A DNA stretch of 64,000 nt from Streptomyces sp. MZ04 (GCF_004684775.1 NZ_SRIC01000007.1:16718-80717); one strand, 5' to 3'; numbered from the stretch's first letter, positions 36,775-48,354 are shown. Program-made: numbers and translations. Notes: generated by a model not told the origin, from the letters alone.

Positions 36775-37986
36775 TCAGTTCTCCAGTGCCGCGAGTCCGG
36801 GGAGCGTCTTGCCCTCGAGGTATTCGAGGGAGGCTCCGCCGCCGGTGGAAATGTGGCCGAATGCGTTCTCGTCGAAGCCTAGGTTGCGGACGGCCGCGGC
36901 GGAGTCGCCGCCCCCGACCACGGTGAAGCCGTCGCAGTTGAGCAGGGCTCGTGCGACGGCCGACGTGCCCCCGGCGTAGTCGGGGTGCTCGGCGACGCCG
37001 ACCGGTCCGTTCCAGAAGACGGTCTCGGCGTCCGCGATCTTCGTGGCGAAGAGCTCGCGGGACTTGGGGCCGATGTCCAGGCCTTCCATGTCCGCGGGGA
37101 TCCGGTCCGCATCGACGGTCTTGAAGTCGGCCGGGGCCTTCGTCTTCAGGTCCGGGAAGTCCGTGGCGACCAGGACGTCGACCGGGAGAACGAGCTCGAC
37201 GCCGTTCTTCTCGGCGCGCTCCATGTACTCCGTGACGACCGGGATCTGGTCCTCCTGGAGGAGGGAGATGCCGACCTCGTACCCCTTGGCCTTGAGGAAG
37301 GTGTAGGCCATGCCGCCGCCGATCAGCAGGCGGTCGGCCTTGCCGAGCAGCTCGTCGATGACGGCGAGCTTGTCGGAGACCTTGGCGCCGCCGAGGATGA
37401 CGGTGTACGGGCGCTTCACGTCCTCGGTGAGCTTCTTGAGGACGCCGACCTCGGTGGCGATCAGGTAGCCCGCGTAGCGCGGCAGGCGCGCCGGAAGGTC
37501 GTACACGGAGGCGTGCTTGCGGTGCACGGCACCGAAACCGTCGCCTACGTAGACATCGGCCAGGGCGGCGAGCCGGTCGGCGAACTCGCCGCGCTCGGTG
37601 TCGTCCTTGCTGGTCTCACCGGCGTTGAAGCGGAGGTTCTCGATGACCGCGACCTGGCCGGGCTGCAGGCCGTCCACCGCTTCGTGCGCGGCGGGGCCCA
37701 CGGTGTCCTGCGCGAACGCGACGGGCGCGCCCAGGAGTTCACCGAGCCGCTCGGCGGCGGGAAGGAGTGAGAACGCCGGGTCCGGGGCGCCCTTGGGGCG
37801 GCCCAGGTGCGAGGCGACGACCACCTTGGCGCCCGCGTCCGCGAGCGCCTTGACGGTCGGCAGGACGGCGCGGATGCGGCCGTCGTCGGTGATGGTGCCG
37901 TCGGCGAGCGGCACATTGAGGTCGGCGCGGACGAAGACCCGCTTGCCTTCGACCCCTTCGGCGAGAAGTTCGTCGATCGTCTTCAT
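36775..37986 (-). CDS. pgk: Phosphoglycerate kinase
   Basis: The product has 403 residues from the ATG at 37986 (MKTIDELLAEGVEGKRVFVRADLNVPL). The N-terminal substrate motif VFVRADLNVP, the SHLGRPKG loop, and the C-terminal nucleotide loop GGGDSAAAVRNLG are all seen. It makes ATP from 1,3-bisphosphoglycerate. The longer reading frame upstream crosses a hairpin and lacks coding bias. The gene lies 109 bp after gap and directly precedes tpiA. Confidence 0.97.
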   Translation of the reverse strand: MKTIDELLAEGVEGKRVFVRADLNVPLADGTITDDGRIRAVLPTVKALADAGAKVVVASHLGRPKGAPDPAFSLLPAAERLGELLGAPVAFAQDTVGPAAHEAVDGLQPGQVAVIENLRFNAGETSKDDTERGEFADRLAALADVYVGDGFGAVHRKHASVYDLPARLPRYAGYLIATEVGVLKKLTEDVKRPYTVILGGAKVSDKLAVIDELLGKADRLLIGGGMAYTFLKAKGYEVGISLLQEDQIPVVTEYMERAEKNGVELVLPVDVLVATDFPDLKTKAPADFKTVDADRIPADMEGLDIGPKSRELFATKIADAETVFWNGPVGVAEHPDYAGGTSAVARALLNCDGFTVVGGGDSAAAVRNLGFDENAFGHISTGGGASLEYLEGKTLPGLAALEN

Positions 37987-38025
37987 GGCTGGACTCCAGG
38001 ACTCCTTAAAGAGGGCTGACGTGCA

Positions 38026-38067
38026 ACAAGGCCCGGACCACGCAGTATCGCGCGGTCCGGACCCTGT
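38026..38067 (-). terminator. Hairpin between gap and pgk (partial terminator or processing site)
   Basis: CCGGACC (38033-38039) pairs with GGTCCGG (38054-38060), and further pairs extend on both sides. It stands 36 bp past the gap stop inside the gap-pgk-tpiA unit. Confidence 0.5.
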
Positions 38068-38095
38068 GCTCACATCGAGGTGCCTGCTCCGCTGA

Positions 38096-39181
<1,086 letters not shown>

Positions 39182-39234
39182 CTACCTCTCTGATGGCCCC
39201 GAAGTGACATCGAGAGGGACCTGTGCGGCAGGTT

Positions 39235-39264
39235 GGCCCGTACCAGCCAGTAGGGGTACGGGCC
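39235..39264 (-). terminator. Terminator after the M14 peptidase gene
   Basis: GGCCCGTACC and GGTACGGGCC form a perfect 10-bp stem with a 10-nt loop, about 20 bp past the stop at 39284. Confidence 0.8.
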
Positions 39265-39283
39265 GCCCTTTCGTCACGGAGCG

Positions 39284-42250
39284 TCAGCGGCTCAGATGTG
39301 CCAGGGAGGCGCCCATTAGAGCGGTGCGCTCTGGGCTTCCGGGCACATGCTCGAACCCGAAGCCGAGGAGCACGCTGTCACGCGCTGTGACGGCCGCGTA
39401 GGGCTTGTAGAGCTCCCCGGTGCGCGCCCAGTCGCCTGTGATATTGGGGCTCCCGGCCGGGGCCGGCGAGACGGCCCAGACGCCGAGCCCGGACTCGAAT
39501 CCTTCGGTCTCCGTGACGTTGCCGCCGACGACGATCTGCGCGTTGTCGGCGAAGAGGCCGCGGCCTCCGCTGGAGGGGTCGGTGACGGAGCTGAGCGACA
39601 CCTCGACCTTCTTGCCCGCATAGGCGCTGAGGTCGAAGGCGACGGGCTTGAAGGCGCCTGCGGCGCCGGTGAAGCTGTTCCAGGCGCCGCTGCTGCCGGT
39701 GGCCGCGCAGCCGGTGGCCGTTTGCGTCAGGTAATGGCGCAGGAACGGGTGGCCGTTGATGAAGAACCCGGCCCCGCACTCCGCGGGCACCTCCGTCTTG
39801 GAACCCCCGTTCTTGTCCGGCAGCGTGGTCCAGTCGTCGGCGCCCGGAGTGTGCGCCTCCAGGATGCCGTGGTCGTAGCCGGGCTCCAGGTTCCAGTTGA
39901 GCGCGAACCGCAGCTCGGGCTTCTCCGCGGCCGAGACCCCGGTCAGGTCGATGGTGCGGGTCAGCCGCTTCCAGTCCTGGTCGGCGTGGGTCGCCGATGC
40001 CATGCCCTGGCCCTCGAAGGGTGCGTACGGATTGCTGAGCCCGGGGTAGCTTCCGGCGGCCGCGCTCTTGAACTGCGGGAAGTCGTCGGCGGGCAGGTTG
40101 TCGGACGTGACGGTGTAACGGCCCGCCCTGTCGAGGGGGTTGGTGCCGGCGGCGGCGAGCGGGGTCTTCACTCCGTCGAGCGCGCCGCTGCCGGCGAAGC
40201 TCGTGGCGCCGGGCGCGGAGAGACGCTCGTACGCGCCGAGGTAGTACTGCGCGAAGTCGTCGGTGAGCGCGTCACCGAGGTCCACGTTGCCGCCCGTGCG
40301 CTCGCCGGACTCGATCAGCTTGCCGCCCTCGTTGAGGTAGGCGCGCAGGGCGAGTTGGGTGGGCGCGCCGGGGACCGGGTCGCCGGTGTAGTGCACGACC
40401 GTCGAGAAGTGCGACAGGACGCCGAGCGGATGCGGGGCGCCCTTCTCGGCGACGTCCCAGACCGCGGCCGAACGCCCGTTGCCCTTGAGGGCGTCGACGT
40501 ACTTCTGGGCCTGTGTCGCGGTGGCACCCTCCTCGGCGACGACGAGCGTCTTCGCCTTGGGGCGTTCGGCGACGGTGTACGTGAAGTGCTCGCTCTCCGT
40601 ACGGCCCTTCTTGGTGCGCCCGGTGAACCACACCTCCACCTTGTCGCCCACGCGCGCGTGCTCCACGTCCGCGCGGTACTGGTCGAAGTGCAGGTTGTCA
40701 TCGCCGCCGTACGTCTCGCCGCCCTTCCAGGCCTCGAGGCTCTCATTCTGCGTACGGCCGCCGTTGACGCGGTAGTCGATCTCCTTGTCGCGCACCGACT
40801 TGCGGGCGGTGACGGCGACCTCCTGGCCGGCTCCGCGCGCGTACGACGTCGTGAAGGCGTCCGGGGTGAAGTCGGGGGCGTCGATGCCGGCGACGGAGAC
40901 CGGCTGGTCGGGGTGGGCGGCCGTCTCGGCGACGGCGAGCGCGAAGGGGATGTTCTTCGCGAACTCCTGCTGGATCAGCTTCTCGTCGTCCGGGAAGGTG
41001 AAGACCGAGGCGCAGTCCTCGGGCTTCCAGGGGTCGTTCGGGTCGAGCGCGGAGACGGTCTGGCAGGTGGACATCTCCGGCGTGAACATCGAGATGCCGT
41101 TGATGTTGCCCGCGTGGCCGTCCGCCTCGCCGTTGGTGGTGTAGAGCTCGGAGGCGACCTGCGGGTGGTAGCCAGGGATCGCGGGCTTCTCCGGGGTGCC
41201 GGCGAGGGCCTTGTAGAGCACGTCGTCCGGGGTGGGCGTCGCGACCTGCCAGCCCACTCCGTAGAGGATCAGTTCGGCCGCCGAGTGGTAGTTGATGCCG
41301 TACTCGAAGCCGATGCGCTTCTGGAAGCGGTCGAGCGCCTTGGTCTCGGGCTCGGACATGGGCCCCGTGCCGCGGTACGTCTCCGAGGAGGGCTCCGGGG
41401 ACGAACCCTCGTTGTCGTAGCCCCACTTGTAGGCGAAGTTGCGGTTGAGGTCGACGCCGTCGCCCGCCGCGATCTTGCCGTCGCCGTCGATGTCGCGGAG
41501 GTTCTTGCGCCACTGGCGGTTGCCGTCGGCGGCGTGGGTGAAGTCGTAGCCGTCGGGGTTGGCCGAGAGCACGAACCACAGCTCGGTGGAGTCCACCAGC
41601 TTGGTGATGCGCTGGTCCTTGCCGTAGTTGTCGAGGTAGTGGTGCAGCAGGCGGCGGTTCATCTCGGGGGTGATCCACTCGCGCGCGTGCTGGTTGGAGA
41701 GGTAGAGCGTGGCGGGCTTGGAGCCGTCCTTCGACTTGCTCGCGCCCTTGGAGAGCTTGAGCGCGAGGATGTCCTGGCCCCCCAGTGTCTTGCCGATGGA
41801 GACGACCTTGGTGAGGCCGGGATGGGCCTGCCCGGTCTTGACGATCTCCTCCTTCAGGCCGCCCTTTCCGCTGTACGGCCGGAAGACGCCGTCCCCCGCG
41901 GCCTTGAGCTTCTTCTCCGTGCTCGCCGAGACCTTGTGCTCGGTGAGTTCGATGCCCTCGCGCTCCACGCCCTTGGCCTGCGCCTCGGTCAGATAGACCT
42001 GGACGCGGGCGGTGCCGCGTTCGGGCGCCTGGCCCGCGAGTTCAAGGGCGTCCTGGCCCGCCTTCACCAGGACGGTGATCTGCTTCTTGGTGACGTCCGC
42101 TTCGTAGACCTTCACGGCCGCCGGATCGTCGGCGGCCGGAGCCTTCGGGTCGGCCTGCGCGTGCGGCGCGGCGACGAGTCCGCCGACGAGCAGCGCGCCC
42201 GCGGCGACGACCGATCTGAAGCCCGCTCTGGATCTCGCTCTTCGTCTCAT
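39284..42250 (-). CDS. Secreted M14 zinc carboxypeptidase
   Basis: The product has 988 residues with a signal peptide (RRRARSRAG... to PHAQA, cleavage near residue 33). The zinc site is His188, Glu191 (SNQHAREWITPE) and His322 (INYHSAAE); the substrate Asn269-Arg270 are in VDLNRNF. The propeptide-like region is 45-130. After the peptidase domain (about 125-480) come a Fn3-like part, a class-I glutamine-amidotransferase-like segment (about 590-720) and a C-terminal jelly-roll-like region. Large multi-domain M14 enzymes like this are common in Streptomyces secretomes. AAGGGGGG sits just before the ATG. Confidence 0.93.
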   Translation of the reverse strand: MRRRARSRAGFRSVVAAGALLVGGLVAAPHAQADPKAPAADDPAAVKVYEADVTKKQITVLVKAGQDALELAGQAPERGTARVQVYLTEAQAKGVEREGIELTEHKVSASTEKKLKAAGDGVFRPYSGKGGLKEEIVKTGQAHPGLTKVVSIGKTLGGQDILALKLSKGASKSKDGSKPATLYLSNQHAREWITPEMNRRLLHHYLDNYGKDQRITKLVDSTELWFVLSANPDGYDFTHAADGNRQWRKNLRDIDGDGKIAAGDGVDLNRNFAYKWGYDNEGSSPEPSSETYRGTGPMSEPETKALDRFQKRIGFEYGINYHSAAELILYGVGWQVATPTPDDVLYKALAGTPEKPAIPGYHPQVASELYTTNGEADGHAGNINGISMFTPEMSTCQTVSALDPNDPWKPEDCASVFTFPDDEKLIQQEFAKNIPFALAVAETAAHPDQPVSVAGIDAPDFTPDAFTTSYARGAGQEVAVTARKSVRDKEIDYRVNGGRTQNESLEAWKGGETYGGDDNLHFDQYRADVEHARVGDKVEVWFTGRTKKGRTESEHFTYTVAERPKAKTLVVAEEGATATQAQKYVDALKGNGRSAAVWDVAEKGAPHPLGVLSHFSTVVHYTGDPVPGAPTQLALRAYLNEGGKLIESGERTGGNVDLGDALTDDFAQYYLGAYERLSAPGATSFAGSGALDGVKTPLAAAGTNPLDRAGRYTVTSDNLPADDFPQFKSAAAGSYPGLSNPYAPFEGQGMASATHADQDWKRLTRTIDLTGVSAAEKPELRFALNWNLEPGYDHGILEAHTPGADDWTTLPDKNGGSKTEVPAECGAGFFINGHPFLRHYLTQTATGCAATGSSGAWNSFTGAAGAFKPVAFDLSAYAGKKVEVSLSSVTDPSSGGRGLFADNAQIVVGGNVTETEGFESGLGVWAVSPAPAGSPNITGDWARTGELYKPYAAVTARDSVLLGFGFEHVPGSPERTALMGASLAHLSR

Positions 42251-42272
42251 GAGCCCCCCTTGCGGTTGTCCG

Positions 42273-42284
42273 GCACATATGTGC
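42273..42284. promoter_or_regulatory. 12-bp perfect palindrome upstream of the M14 peptidase
   Basis: GCACATATGTGC lies 23-34 bp before the start codon, in the leader or promoter. A consensus -35 hexamer TTGACA (minus strand, 42321-42316) lies further upstream, without a convincing -10. Confidence 0.35.
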
Positions 42285-42361
42285 GGGACGCCAGGCTCGT
42301 GACTCTTCATGATCATGTCAATATGGCGGGAAGAGGGACAAGGGGCGTTCAAGACGGGCAT

Positions 42362-42403
42362 ACGTAAACCGCCGGTGCCCTGTGGGACACCGGCGGCTTA
42401 CGT
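42362..42403 (-). terminator. Terminator after whiA
   Basis: ACGTAA and CCGCCGGTG pair with CACCGGCGG and TTACGT (one A/C mismatch), giving a stem of at least 15 bp about 42 bp past the whiA stop. Confidence 0.8.
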
Positions 42404-42419
42404 GACGTATGTGACAGGT

Positions 42420-42452
42420 GGTGCTCAGACCGGGAAAGCGGTGCTCAGACCG
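42420..42452. repeat. Direct repeat spanning the whiA stop codon
   Basis: Two copies of GGTGCTCAGACCG lie 20 bp apart. The right copy contains the whiA stop codon, and the left copy repeats it out of frame downstream. Confidence 0.75.
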
Positions 42453-43446
42453 CCATGTTGTCGGCGAGGCTGTCGGCGAGATCCTCGCTCAGGTTGGACT
42501 CCGTACCCGGAATCCCCAGGTCCTGGGCCCGCTTGTCGGCCATCGCCAGCAGCCGGCGGATACGGCCCGCGACCGCGTCCTTCGTCAGCGCGGGGTCGGC
42601 GAGCGCGCCCAGCTCCTCCAGGGAGGCCTGCTTGTGCTCCATGCGCAGCCGTCCGGCGGCCGCCAGGTGCTCGGGCACCTCCTCGCCGAGGATCTCCAGG
42701 GCGCGCTGCACCCGGGCGCCCGCGGCGACGGCCGCGCGGGCCGAGCGGCGCAGGTTGGCGTCGTCGAAGTTGGCCAGGCGGTTGGCGGTGGCGCGCACCT
42801 CGCGGCGCATCCGCCGCTCCTCCCAGGCCAGCACGGACTCGTGGGCGCCGAGTCTGGTGAGCAGCGCGCCGATCGCGTCACCGTCCCGGACGACGACACG
42901 GTCCACGCCGCGCACCTCTCGGGCCTTGGCCGCGATCTGCAGCCTGCGCGCCGCGCCGACCAGGGCGAGCGCCGCCTCCGGGCCCGGGCAGGTCACCTCG
43001 AGCGAGGAGGAACGGCCGGGCTCCGTCAGCGAGCCGTGCGCCAGGAACGCCCCGCGCCAGGCGGCCTCCGCGTCACACGTGGCCCCCGAGACCACCTGCG
43101 GCGGCAGCCCCCTGATGGGGCGGCCCCGGCCGTCCACGAGACCCGTCTGGCGGGCCAGCTGGTCGCCGCCCGCCACCACCCGTACGACATAGCGCGAGCC
43201 GCGGCGCAGCCCGCCGGGAGCCATCACGATCAGTTCCGAGCTGTGCCCGAAGATCTCCAGGATGTCCCGCTTCAGCCGCCGTGCGGCCATCGCCGTGTCC
43301 AGCTCCGCCTCGATCACGATGCGGCCGCTCACCAGGTGAAGGCCGCCCGCGAACCGCAGGATCGCCGAGACCTCCGCCTTCCTGCAGCAGGTCCGAGTGA
43401 CGGGAAGCCGGGAGATCTCGTCCTTCACCGCTGCCGTCATCGCCAT
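42445..43446 (-). CDS. whiA: WhiA sporulation/cell-division regulator
   Basis: The product has 333 residues. The N-terminal part is a degenerate LAGLIDADG homing-endonuclease fold ([38 protein letters not shown]). The C-terminal helix-turn-helix contains [26 protein letters not shown]. In Streptomyces it works with WhiB to start sporulation septation. The sequence is close to what I recall for the S. coelicolor protein, except the last residues (LADNMAV). It overlaps yvcK by 10 bp and ends the uvrC-rapZ-yvcK-whiA operon. Confidence 0.96.
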   Translation of the reverse strand: MAMTAAVKDEISRLPVTRTCCRKAEVSAILRFAGGLHLVSGRIVIEAELDTAMAARRLKRDILEIFGHSSELIVMAPGGLRRGSRYVVRVVAGGDQLARQTGLVDGRGRPIRGLPPQVVSGATCDAEAAWRGAFLAHGSLTEPGRSSSLEVTCPGPEAALALVGAARRLQIAAKAREVRGVDRVVVRDGDAIGALLTRLGAHESVLAWEERRMRREVRATANRLANFDDANLRRSARAAVAAGARVQRALEILGEEVPEHLAAAGRLRMEHKQASLEELGALADPALTKDAVAGRIRRLLAMADKRAQDLGIPGTESNLSEDLADSLADNMAV

Positions 43447-44444
43447 GGGCCGATCCTTCCATGCATCCGAAAAATACGGTCGTACGCGGTGGCCAGGAGC
43501 TCCGGATCGTGCCTCGGAGTCCCGTCGGGCCGGGCCACCGGCGCCAGCTCGACCGTGGCACCGAGCCGCTTGGCGGCATCGGTCAGTGACTCACGGTCGG
43601 GCACGGCGGCGTCGTCGGCCAGCACCACGTCCAGGGCGAGTTTAGGGGCGTGTCGGGCCAAAACCTCCAAATGACGCTGCGGAGAGAAGCCATCGGTTTC
43701 ACCGGGTTGCGGCGCGAGGTTCAGCGAGAGCACCCTGCGGGCCTTCGTCTCGATGAGCGCGTCGAGCAGTTCGGGGACCAGCAGATGCGGGATCACCGAG
43801 GAGAACCAGGAGCCGGGGCCGAGCACCACCCAGTCCGCGTCGAGCACGGCGGCGACCGCTTCGGGGACGGCCGGCGGGTCGTGCGGGACGACGTGCACGG
43901 ACTGCACCTCGCCCGGTGTGAGCGCCACCGTGGCCTGCCCGCGCACCGTGTCCACATCGTCCGGGCGCTCCGGGTCATGGCCCTTGACCAGGGCCTGGAG
44001 CTCCAGCGGAACGGCCGACATCGGCAGTACGCGGCCGTGCGCGCCGAGCAGCTTGCCGACCAGGTCGAGCGCCTGGACATGGTCGCCGAGCTGCTCCCAC
44101 AGGGCGACGATCAGCAGATTGCCGACCGCGTGCTCGTGCAGATCGCCCTGAGACTGGAACCGGTGCTGGATGACGCGGGACCAGGTCTGGCCCCAGTCGT
44201 CGTCACCGCACAGGGCGGCGAGCGCCTTGCGCAGGTCGCCGGGCGGCAGCACGCCCAGCTCGTCGCGGAGCCGCCCGCTGGAGCCGCCGTCGTCGGCGAC
44301 GGTGACCACGGCGGTGAGGTCGCCGGTGATGCGGCGCAGCGCGGCGAGCGAGGCCGACAGGCCCATTCCGCCGCCGAGCGCCACCACCTTGGGCTGGGTG
44401 CCCCGCTTGCGGCCCAGTCGGTTCAGCCGCAGGGAAGCCTTCAC
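43437..44444 (-). CDS. yvcK: YvcK/CofD-like (UPF0052) protein
   Basis: The product has 335 residues from a GTG that overlaps the rapZ stop (GTGA). The N-terminal [30 protein letters not shown] and [16 protein letters not shown] motifs are the UPF0052 signatures. The fold is shared with the CofD transferase. YvcK proteins bind UDP-sugars and affect cell-wall precursor metabolism in Firmicutes and mycobacteria (CuvA). Here the gene is tightly coupled to rapZ and whiA. Confidence 0.95.
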   Translation of the reverse strand: MKASLRLNRLGRKRGTQPKVVALGGGMGLSASLAALRRITGDLTAVVTVADDGGSSGRLRDELGVLPPGDLRKALAALCGDDDWGQTWSRVIQHRFQSQGDLHEHAVGNLLIVALWEQLGDHVQALDLVGKLLGAHGRVLPMSAVPLELQALVKGHDPERPDDVDTVRGQATVALTPGEVQSVHVVPHDPPAVPEAVAAVLDADWVVLGPGSWFSSVIPHLLVPELLDALIETKARRVLSLNLAPQPGETDGFSPQRHLEVLARHAPKLALDVVLADDAAVPDRESLTDAAKRLGATVELAPVARPDGTPRHDPELLATAYDRIFRMHGRIGPWR

Positions 44445-45376
44445 TCTCGCCCCATGTCCCGATGGACGAGGACGGTCTCTACGCCCTCGGAAGCGAGGCG
44501 CGCCGCGAGCTTCTCCGACATGGCGACGGAGCGGTGCTTGCCGCCCGTACAGCCGACCGCGATCGTCACGTAACGCTTGCCCTCGCGGCGGTACCCCGCT
44601 GCGATGAGCTGGAGCAGCTCGGCGTACCGGTCGAGGAACTCCTTGGCTCCGGGCTGGTTGAAGACGTAACCGGAGACCTCTTCGTTGAGCCCAGTGAAGG
44701 GGCGCAGCTCCGGGACCCAGTGCGGGTTGGGCAGGAAGCGGCAGTCCACGACCAGGTCGGCGTCGACCGGCAGGCCGTACTTGTAGCCGAACGACATGAC
44801 CGTGGCCCGCAGCTCGGGCTCCTCGTCGCCCGCGAACTGGGCGTCCATCTTGGCGCGCAGCTCGTGCACGTTCAGGCTGGAGGTGTCGATCACCAGGTCG
44901 GCGTCGCCGCGCAGCTCGCGCAGGAGCTCGCGCTCGGCCGCGATGCCGTCGACGATGCGGCCGTCGCCCTGCAGCGGGTGCGGGCGGCGCACCGACTCGA
45001 AGCGGCGCACCAGGGCGTCGTCCGAGGACTCCAGGAAGACGATCCTGCGGGTGACCTGCTTGGACTCGAGATCCGAGAGGGACTGGCGCAGATTGTCGAA
45101 GAAGCGGCGGCCGCGGACGTCGACGACGACCGCGATCCGTGCCACGTTGCCCTGCGAGCGGGCGCCGAGCTCCACCATCGTGGGGATCAGCGCGGGCGGC
45201 AGGTTGTCGACGACGAACCAGCCAAGGTCCTCGAGGCACTTCGCGGCCGTGCTGCGTCCGGCGCCCGACATGCCGGAGATGATCACCAGCTCGGGGATCG
45301 CCGCCTCGGCGGCCTCACCTGGCTCGATGGTGGTGCCCGTACTCACTTGCTCGCCGCCTTCATCGTGCTCGTTCAT
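44441..45376 (-). CDS. rapZ: RapZ-type P-loop nucleotide-binding protein
   Basis: The product has 311 residues. Walker A is SGMSGAGRS (34-42), followed by the family's [16 protein letters not shown]. The C-terminal half holds [26 protein letters not shown] and [17 protein letters not shown] [15 protein letters not shown]. In E. coli RapZ guides RNase E to sRNA GlmZ; in actinobacteria the role is less clear. It overlaps uvrC by 4 bp (ATGA) and yvcK by 4 bp. Confidence 0.95.
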   Translation of the reverse strand: MNEHDEGGEQVSTGTTIEPGEAAEAAIPELVIISGMSGAGRSTAAKCLEDLGWFVVDNLPPALIPTMVELGARSQGNVARIAVVVDVRGRRFFDNLRQSLSDLESKQVTRRIVFLESSDDALVRRFESVRRPHPLQGDGRIVDGIAAERELLRELRGDADLVIDTSSLNVHELRAKMDAQFAGDEEPELRATVMSFGYKYGLPVDADLVVDCRFLPNPHWVPELRPFTGLNEEVSGYVFNQPGAKEFLDRYAELLQLIAAGYRREGKRYVTIAVGCTGGKHRSVAMSEKLAARLASEGVETVLVHRDMGRE

Positions 45377-47445
45377 GTCTCCTGCCCCCGTCGCTCCTCT
45401 GAGGCGCCCGCGGACACGGGTGCCTCGGTCTCACCGTTCGAGGCGCCCGTGTGTACGGGTTCCTCTTCTTCAATGATCTCTCCGGTCGCCGTGTTCACGG
45501 CGGGCGGCGCGGGAGCCGCCGCGGCCAGGGCGACCACGATCGCCTCGGCCGTCTTGCGGCCTATCCCCGGAACCTCGCAGATCTGCTCGATTGTCGCGGA
45601 TCGCAGCTTCTTCACCGAACCGAAGTGCTTGATCAGCGTCTGCTTGCGCGCGTCGCCCAGGCCGGGCACGGCGTCCAGCGGCCCCGCCTTGAAGCGCTTG
45701 GCCCGCTTGGCCCGCTGGTAGGTGATCGCGAAGCGGTGTGCCTCGTCGCGCACCCGCTGGAGAAGGTACAGCCCCTCGCTGGTGCGCGGCAGGATCACCG
45801 GGTCGTCGTCGCCCGGCACCCAGACCTCTTCCAGACGCTTGGCGAGGCCGCAGACCGCGATGTCGTCGATGCCGAGCTCGTCAAGGGCCCGCTGGGCCGC
45901 CGCGACCTGCGGCTGACCGCCGTCCACGACGACGAGCTGCGGCGGGTAGGCGAAGCGCTTGGGGCGGCCGTCCTCCTCGGTCAGGCCGTTCGCCCCGCCG
46001 TTCGACTCGTCGATGACGCCTTCCTCGTCCAGCTCCCCCGTCTTCTCCTTGTCGGCGAGATACCGCTTGAAGCGGCGGGTGAGCACCTCGTGCATGGAGC
46101 GGACGTCGTCCTGCCCCTCGAAGCCCTTGATCTGGAAGCGGCGGTACTCGCTCTTGCGGGCGAGGCCGTCCTCGAAGACGACCATCGAGGCGACCACGTC
46201 GTCACCCTGCAGATGCGAGATGTCGTAGCACTCGATGCGCAACGGTGCGCTGTCGAGCTCCAGGGCCTCGGCGATCTCCTCCAGGGCGCGGGAGCGCGTG
46301 GTCAGGTCGGATGCGCGCTTGGTCTTGTGGAGCATCAGCGACTGCTGCGCGTTGCGCGCCACGGTCTCCATCAGCGCCTTCTTGTCGCCGCGCTGCGGGA
46401 TGCGCAGGGAGACGTTCGCGCCGCGCCGCTCGGTGAGCCACTCCTGGACGGGCTCTATCGGGTCGGGCAGCGCGGGCACGAGGACTTCCTTCGGTACGGA
46501 GTCCCCGCTCTCCTCTCCGTAGAGCTGCTGGAGGGCGTGCTCGACGAGGTCACCGCTGGTGACCGCCTCGACCTTGTCGGTGACCCAGCCGCGCTGACCG
46601 CGCACCCGGCCGCCGCGGACGTGGAAGATCTGGACGGCGGCCTCGAGCTCGTCCTCGGCCAGGGCGATCAGATCGGCGTCCGTGGCGTCGGCGAGGACGA
46701 CGGCGCTCTTCTCCATGGCCTTCTTGAGGGCCTCGATGTCGTCGCGGAGGCGGGCCGCCTTCTCGTACTCCATCTCCTCGGCGGCGTCCGCCATCTCGCG
46801 CTCGATACGGCGGATGTACGTGCCCGTGCGTCCGGTCATGAACTCGCAGAAGTCCTCGGCGAGTTCGCGGTGCTCCTCCGGGGTGACCCGCTCCACGCAG
46901 GGCGCCGAGCACTTGCCGATGTAGCCGAGGAGGCAGGGGCGGCCCGTGCGCTCGGCGTTCTTGAAGACTCCGGCCGAGCAGGTGCGGACGGGGAAGACGC
47001 GCAGGAGGAGGTCCACGGTGTCGCGGATGGCCCACGCGTGGCCGTAGGGCCCGAAGTAGCGCACGCCCTTCTTCTTGTGGCCGCGCATCACCTGCACGCG
47101 CGGGAACTCCTCGTTCATCGTCACCGCGAGATACGGATAGCTCTTGTCGTCGCGGTACTTGACGTTGAAGCGAGGGTCGAACTCCTTGATCCAGCTGTAC
47201 TCCAGCTGCAGCGCCTCGACCTCGGTGGAGACCACGGTCCACTCGACGGACGCGGCGGTCGTCACCATCGAGGCGGTGCGCGGGTGCAGGTGGGAGAGGT
47301 CCTGGAAGTAGCTCGCCAGGCGCTGGCGCAGGCTTTTCGCCTTGCCCACGTAGATCACCCGGCGGTGTTCGTCGCGGAACTTGTAGACCCCCGGCGAGTC
47401 GGGGATCTGTCCCGGCTTGGGGCGGTAGCTGGAGGGGTCTGCCAT
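45373..47445 (-). CDS. uvrC: Excinuclease ABC subunit C
   Basis: The product has 690 residues. The N-terminal GIY-YIG nuclease ([22 protein letters not shown], about 15-36) is followed by the UVR helical pair ([18 protein letters not shown], about 220-237), the RNase H-like nuclease ([22 protein letters not shown]) and C-terminal helix-hairpin-helix repeats ([28 protein letters not shown]). It makes the dual incisions in nucleotide excision repair with UvrA, whose gene is at 54308. It heads the operon with rapZ, yvcK and whiA. Confidence 0.97.
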   Translation of the reverse strand: MADPSSYRPKPGQIPDSPGVYKFRDEHRRVIYVGKAKSLRQRLASYFQDLSHLHPRTASMVTTAASVEWTVVSTEVEALQLEYSWIKEFDPRFNVKYRDDKSYPYLAVTMNEEFPRVQVMRGHKKKGVRYFGPYGHAWAIRDTVDLLLRVFPVRTCSAGVFKNAERTGRPCLLGYIGKCSAPCVERVTPEEHRELAEDFCEFMTGRTGTYIRRIEREMADAAEEMEYEKAARLRDDIEALKKAMEKSAVVLADATDADLIALAEDELEAAVQIFHVRGGRVRGQRGWVTDKVEAVTSGDLVEHALQQLYGEESGDSVPKEVLVPALPDPIEPVQEWLTERRGANVSLRIPQRGDKKALMETVARNAQQSLMLHKTKRASDLTTRSRALEEIAEALELDSAPLRIECYDISHLQGDDVVASMVVFEDGLARKSEYRRFQIKGFEGQDDVRSMHEVLTRRFKRYLADKEKTGELDEEGVIDESNGGANGLTEEDGRPKRFAYPPQLVVVDGGQPQVAAAQRALDELGIDDIAVCGLAKRLEEVWVPGDDDPVILPRTSEGLYLLQRVRDEAHRFAITYQRAKRAKRFKAGPLDAVPGLGDARKQTLIKHFGSVKKLRSATIEQICEVPGIGRKTAEAIVVALAAAAPAPPAVNTATGEIIEEEEPVHTGASNGETEAPVSAGASEERRGQET

Positions 47446-47498
47446 GCCTCACACCCTACTGGCGGGGGGTGACAGTCCGGGGGCTGGAGTGAGGCAAG

Positions 47499-47524
47499 CC
47501 CACCCGCCCTGAAGGACGGGTGGG
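47499..47524 (-). terminator. Hairpin after the membrane-anchored protein gene
   Basis: CCCACCCG and CGGGTGGG pair, with an inner CC/GG, around a short loop. It lies 33 bp past the stop at 47557, in the intergenic gap before the uvrC start. Confidence 0.65.
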
Positions 47525-47556
47525 TGGGGAAGTCCCGGTCGGCGGCCGGGGCCGGG

Positions 47557-48354
47557 TCAGCCCCGCTGCCGGGCGCGACGCCGGAGCAGGGCGGCGCCGG
47601 ACAGGCCAAGGGCGGCCAGCGCTCCCGCTCCGGCCACGGAGGACGCCACCGTGACGGGACCGGACGACTCGGGAGAGGGCTCGGCGGACGGCTGCTCGGC
47701 GAAGCCCCCCGCCTTGCCGGACTTCGCGTACGCGGAACCAGGCAATTTATCGGCGTACGCAGCGTGCACACGCTTCTGATAGGCGCCCACCGAGGCCCCG
47801 TCGGAGCCCACGGCACGCACCGCGTCCGCGTCCAGCGGCAGCACCCGTCCCCGCCCCTGCACGTACCAGGCGTCGATCTGCGGCTCACGGAAAACGGTGC
47901 CCCCGGGGAGCTTGTCGGCGCCCACGCGCGCGTAGTGCGTCTCGTCGTCCCCGGTGGCGATGTTCACGACCTTCCAGGAACCGGCTCGCTCGACGGTCCA
48001 CAGGGAGGCCTCCTGCCCGTCGGACGAGACCGCCTTGCTGGCGAGGAACTCCAGGCGGGCGACCGGTGCGCCCTTCCCGCCCGCGACGAACTCCGGGGAG
48101 AGGTAGTACACGGGCACGGCCTCACCCTGGACCCGCGGGTCCGCCGCCGCCTTGCTGACGGCGCCCTCCCGCGCGAAGAAGCGGGACAGTGTGTCGAGTG
48201 TCCCCGGCGTGCTCGCCGCCTTGCGTGCGGCGTCACGCGCGGCCTCGGACGGCCCGGGGGCAGCGGTGGCGTGCGGGGCCGCGAGGCCGAGGATCAGGGT
48301 GGTGGCGGAGCCCGCGAGCACGGCTCTCAGCAGCTGACGGCTCATCGCGCTCAC
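47557..48354 (-). CDS. Secreted, C-terminally membrane-anchored protein of unknown function
   Basis: The product has 265 residues from a GTG that overlaps the stop of the upstream protease gene (GTGA); an internal ATG at 48345 is an alternative. The signal peptide is QLLRAVLAGSATTLILGLAAPHATA. The mature part has no known motif but includes an all-beta looking region (ARLEFLASKAVSSDG, LWTVERAGSWKVVNIATGDDE). The C-terminus has a transmembrane helix (about 225-250) with a final LLRRRARQRG, so the bulk faces outside. Coupled translation with the papain-like protease suggests a shared function. Confidence 0.85.
   Translation of the reverse strand: MSAMSRQLLRAVLAGSATTLILGLAAPHATAAPGPSEAARDAARKAASTPGTLDTLSRFFAREGAVSKAAADPRVQGEAVPVYYLSPEFVAGGKGAPVARLEFLASKAVSSDGQEASLWTVERAGSWKVVNIATGDDETHYARVGADKLPGGTVFREPQIDAWYVQGRGRVLPLDADAVRAVGSDGASVGAYQKRVHAAYADKLPGSAYAKSGKAGGFAEQPSAEPSPESSGPVTVASSVAGAGALAALGLSGAALLRRRARQRG

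Noticed and set aside
39347..42367. A 1006-residue open frame antisense to the M14 peptidase
   Set aside because: The composition (Val, Arg, Gly, Leu, Asp repeats) is that of a mirror frame of a high-GC3 gene. The peptidase on the other strand has catalytic motifs, signal peptide and ribosome site.
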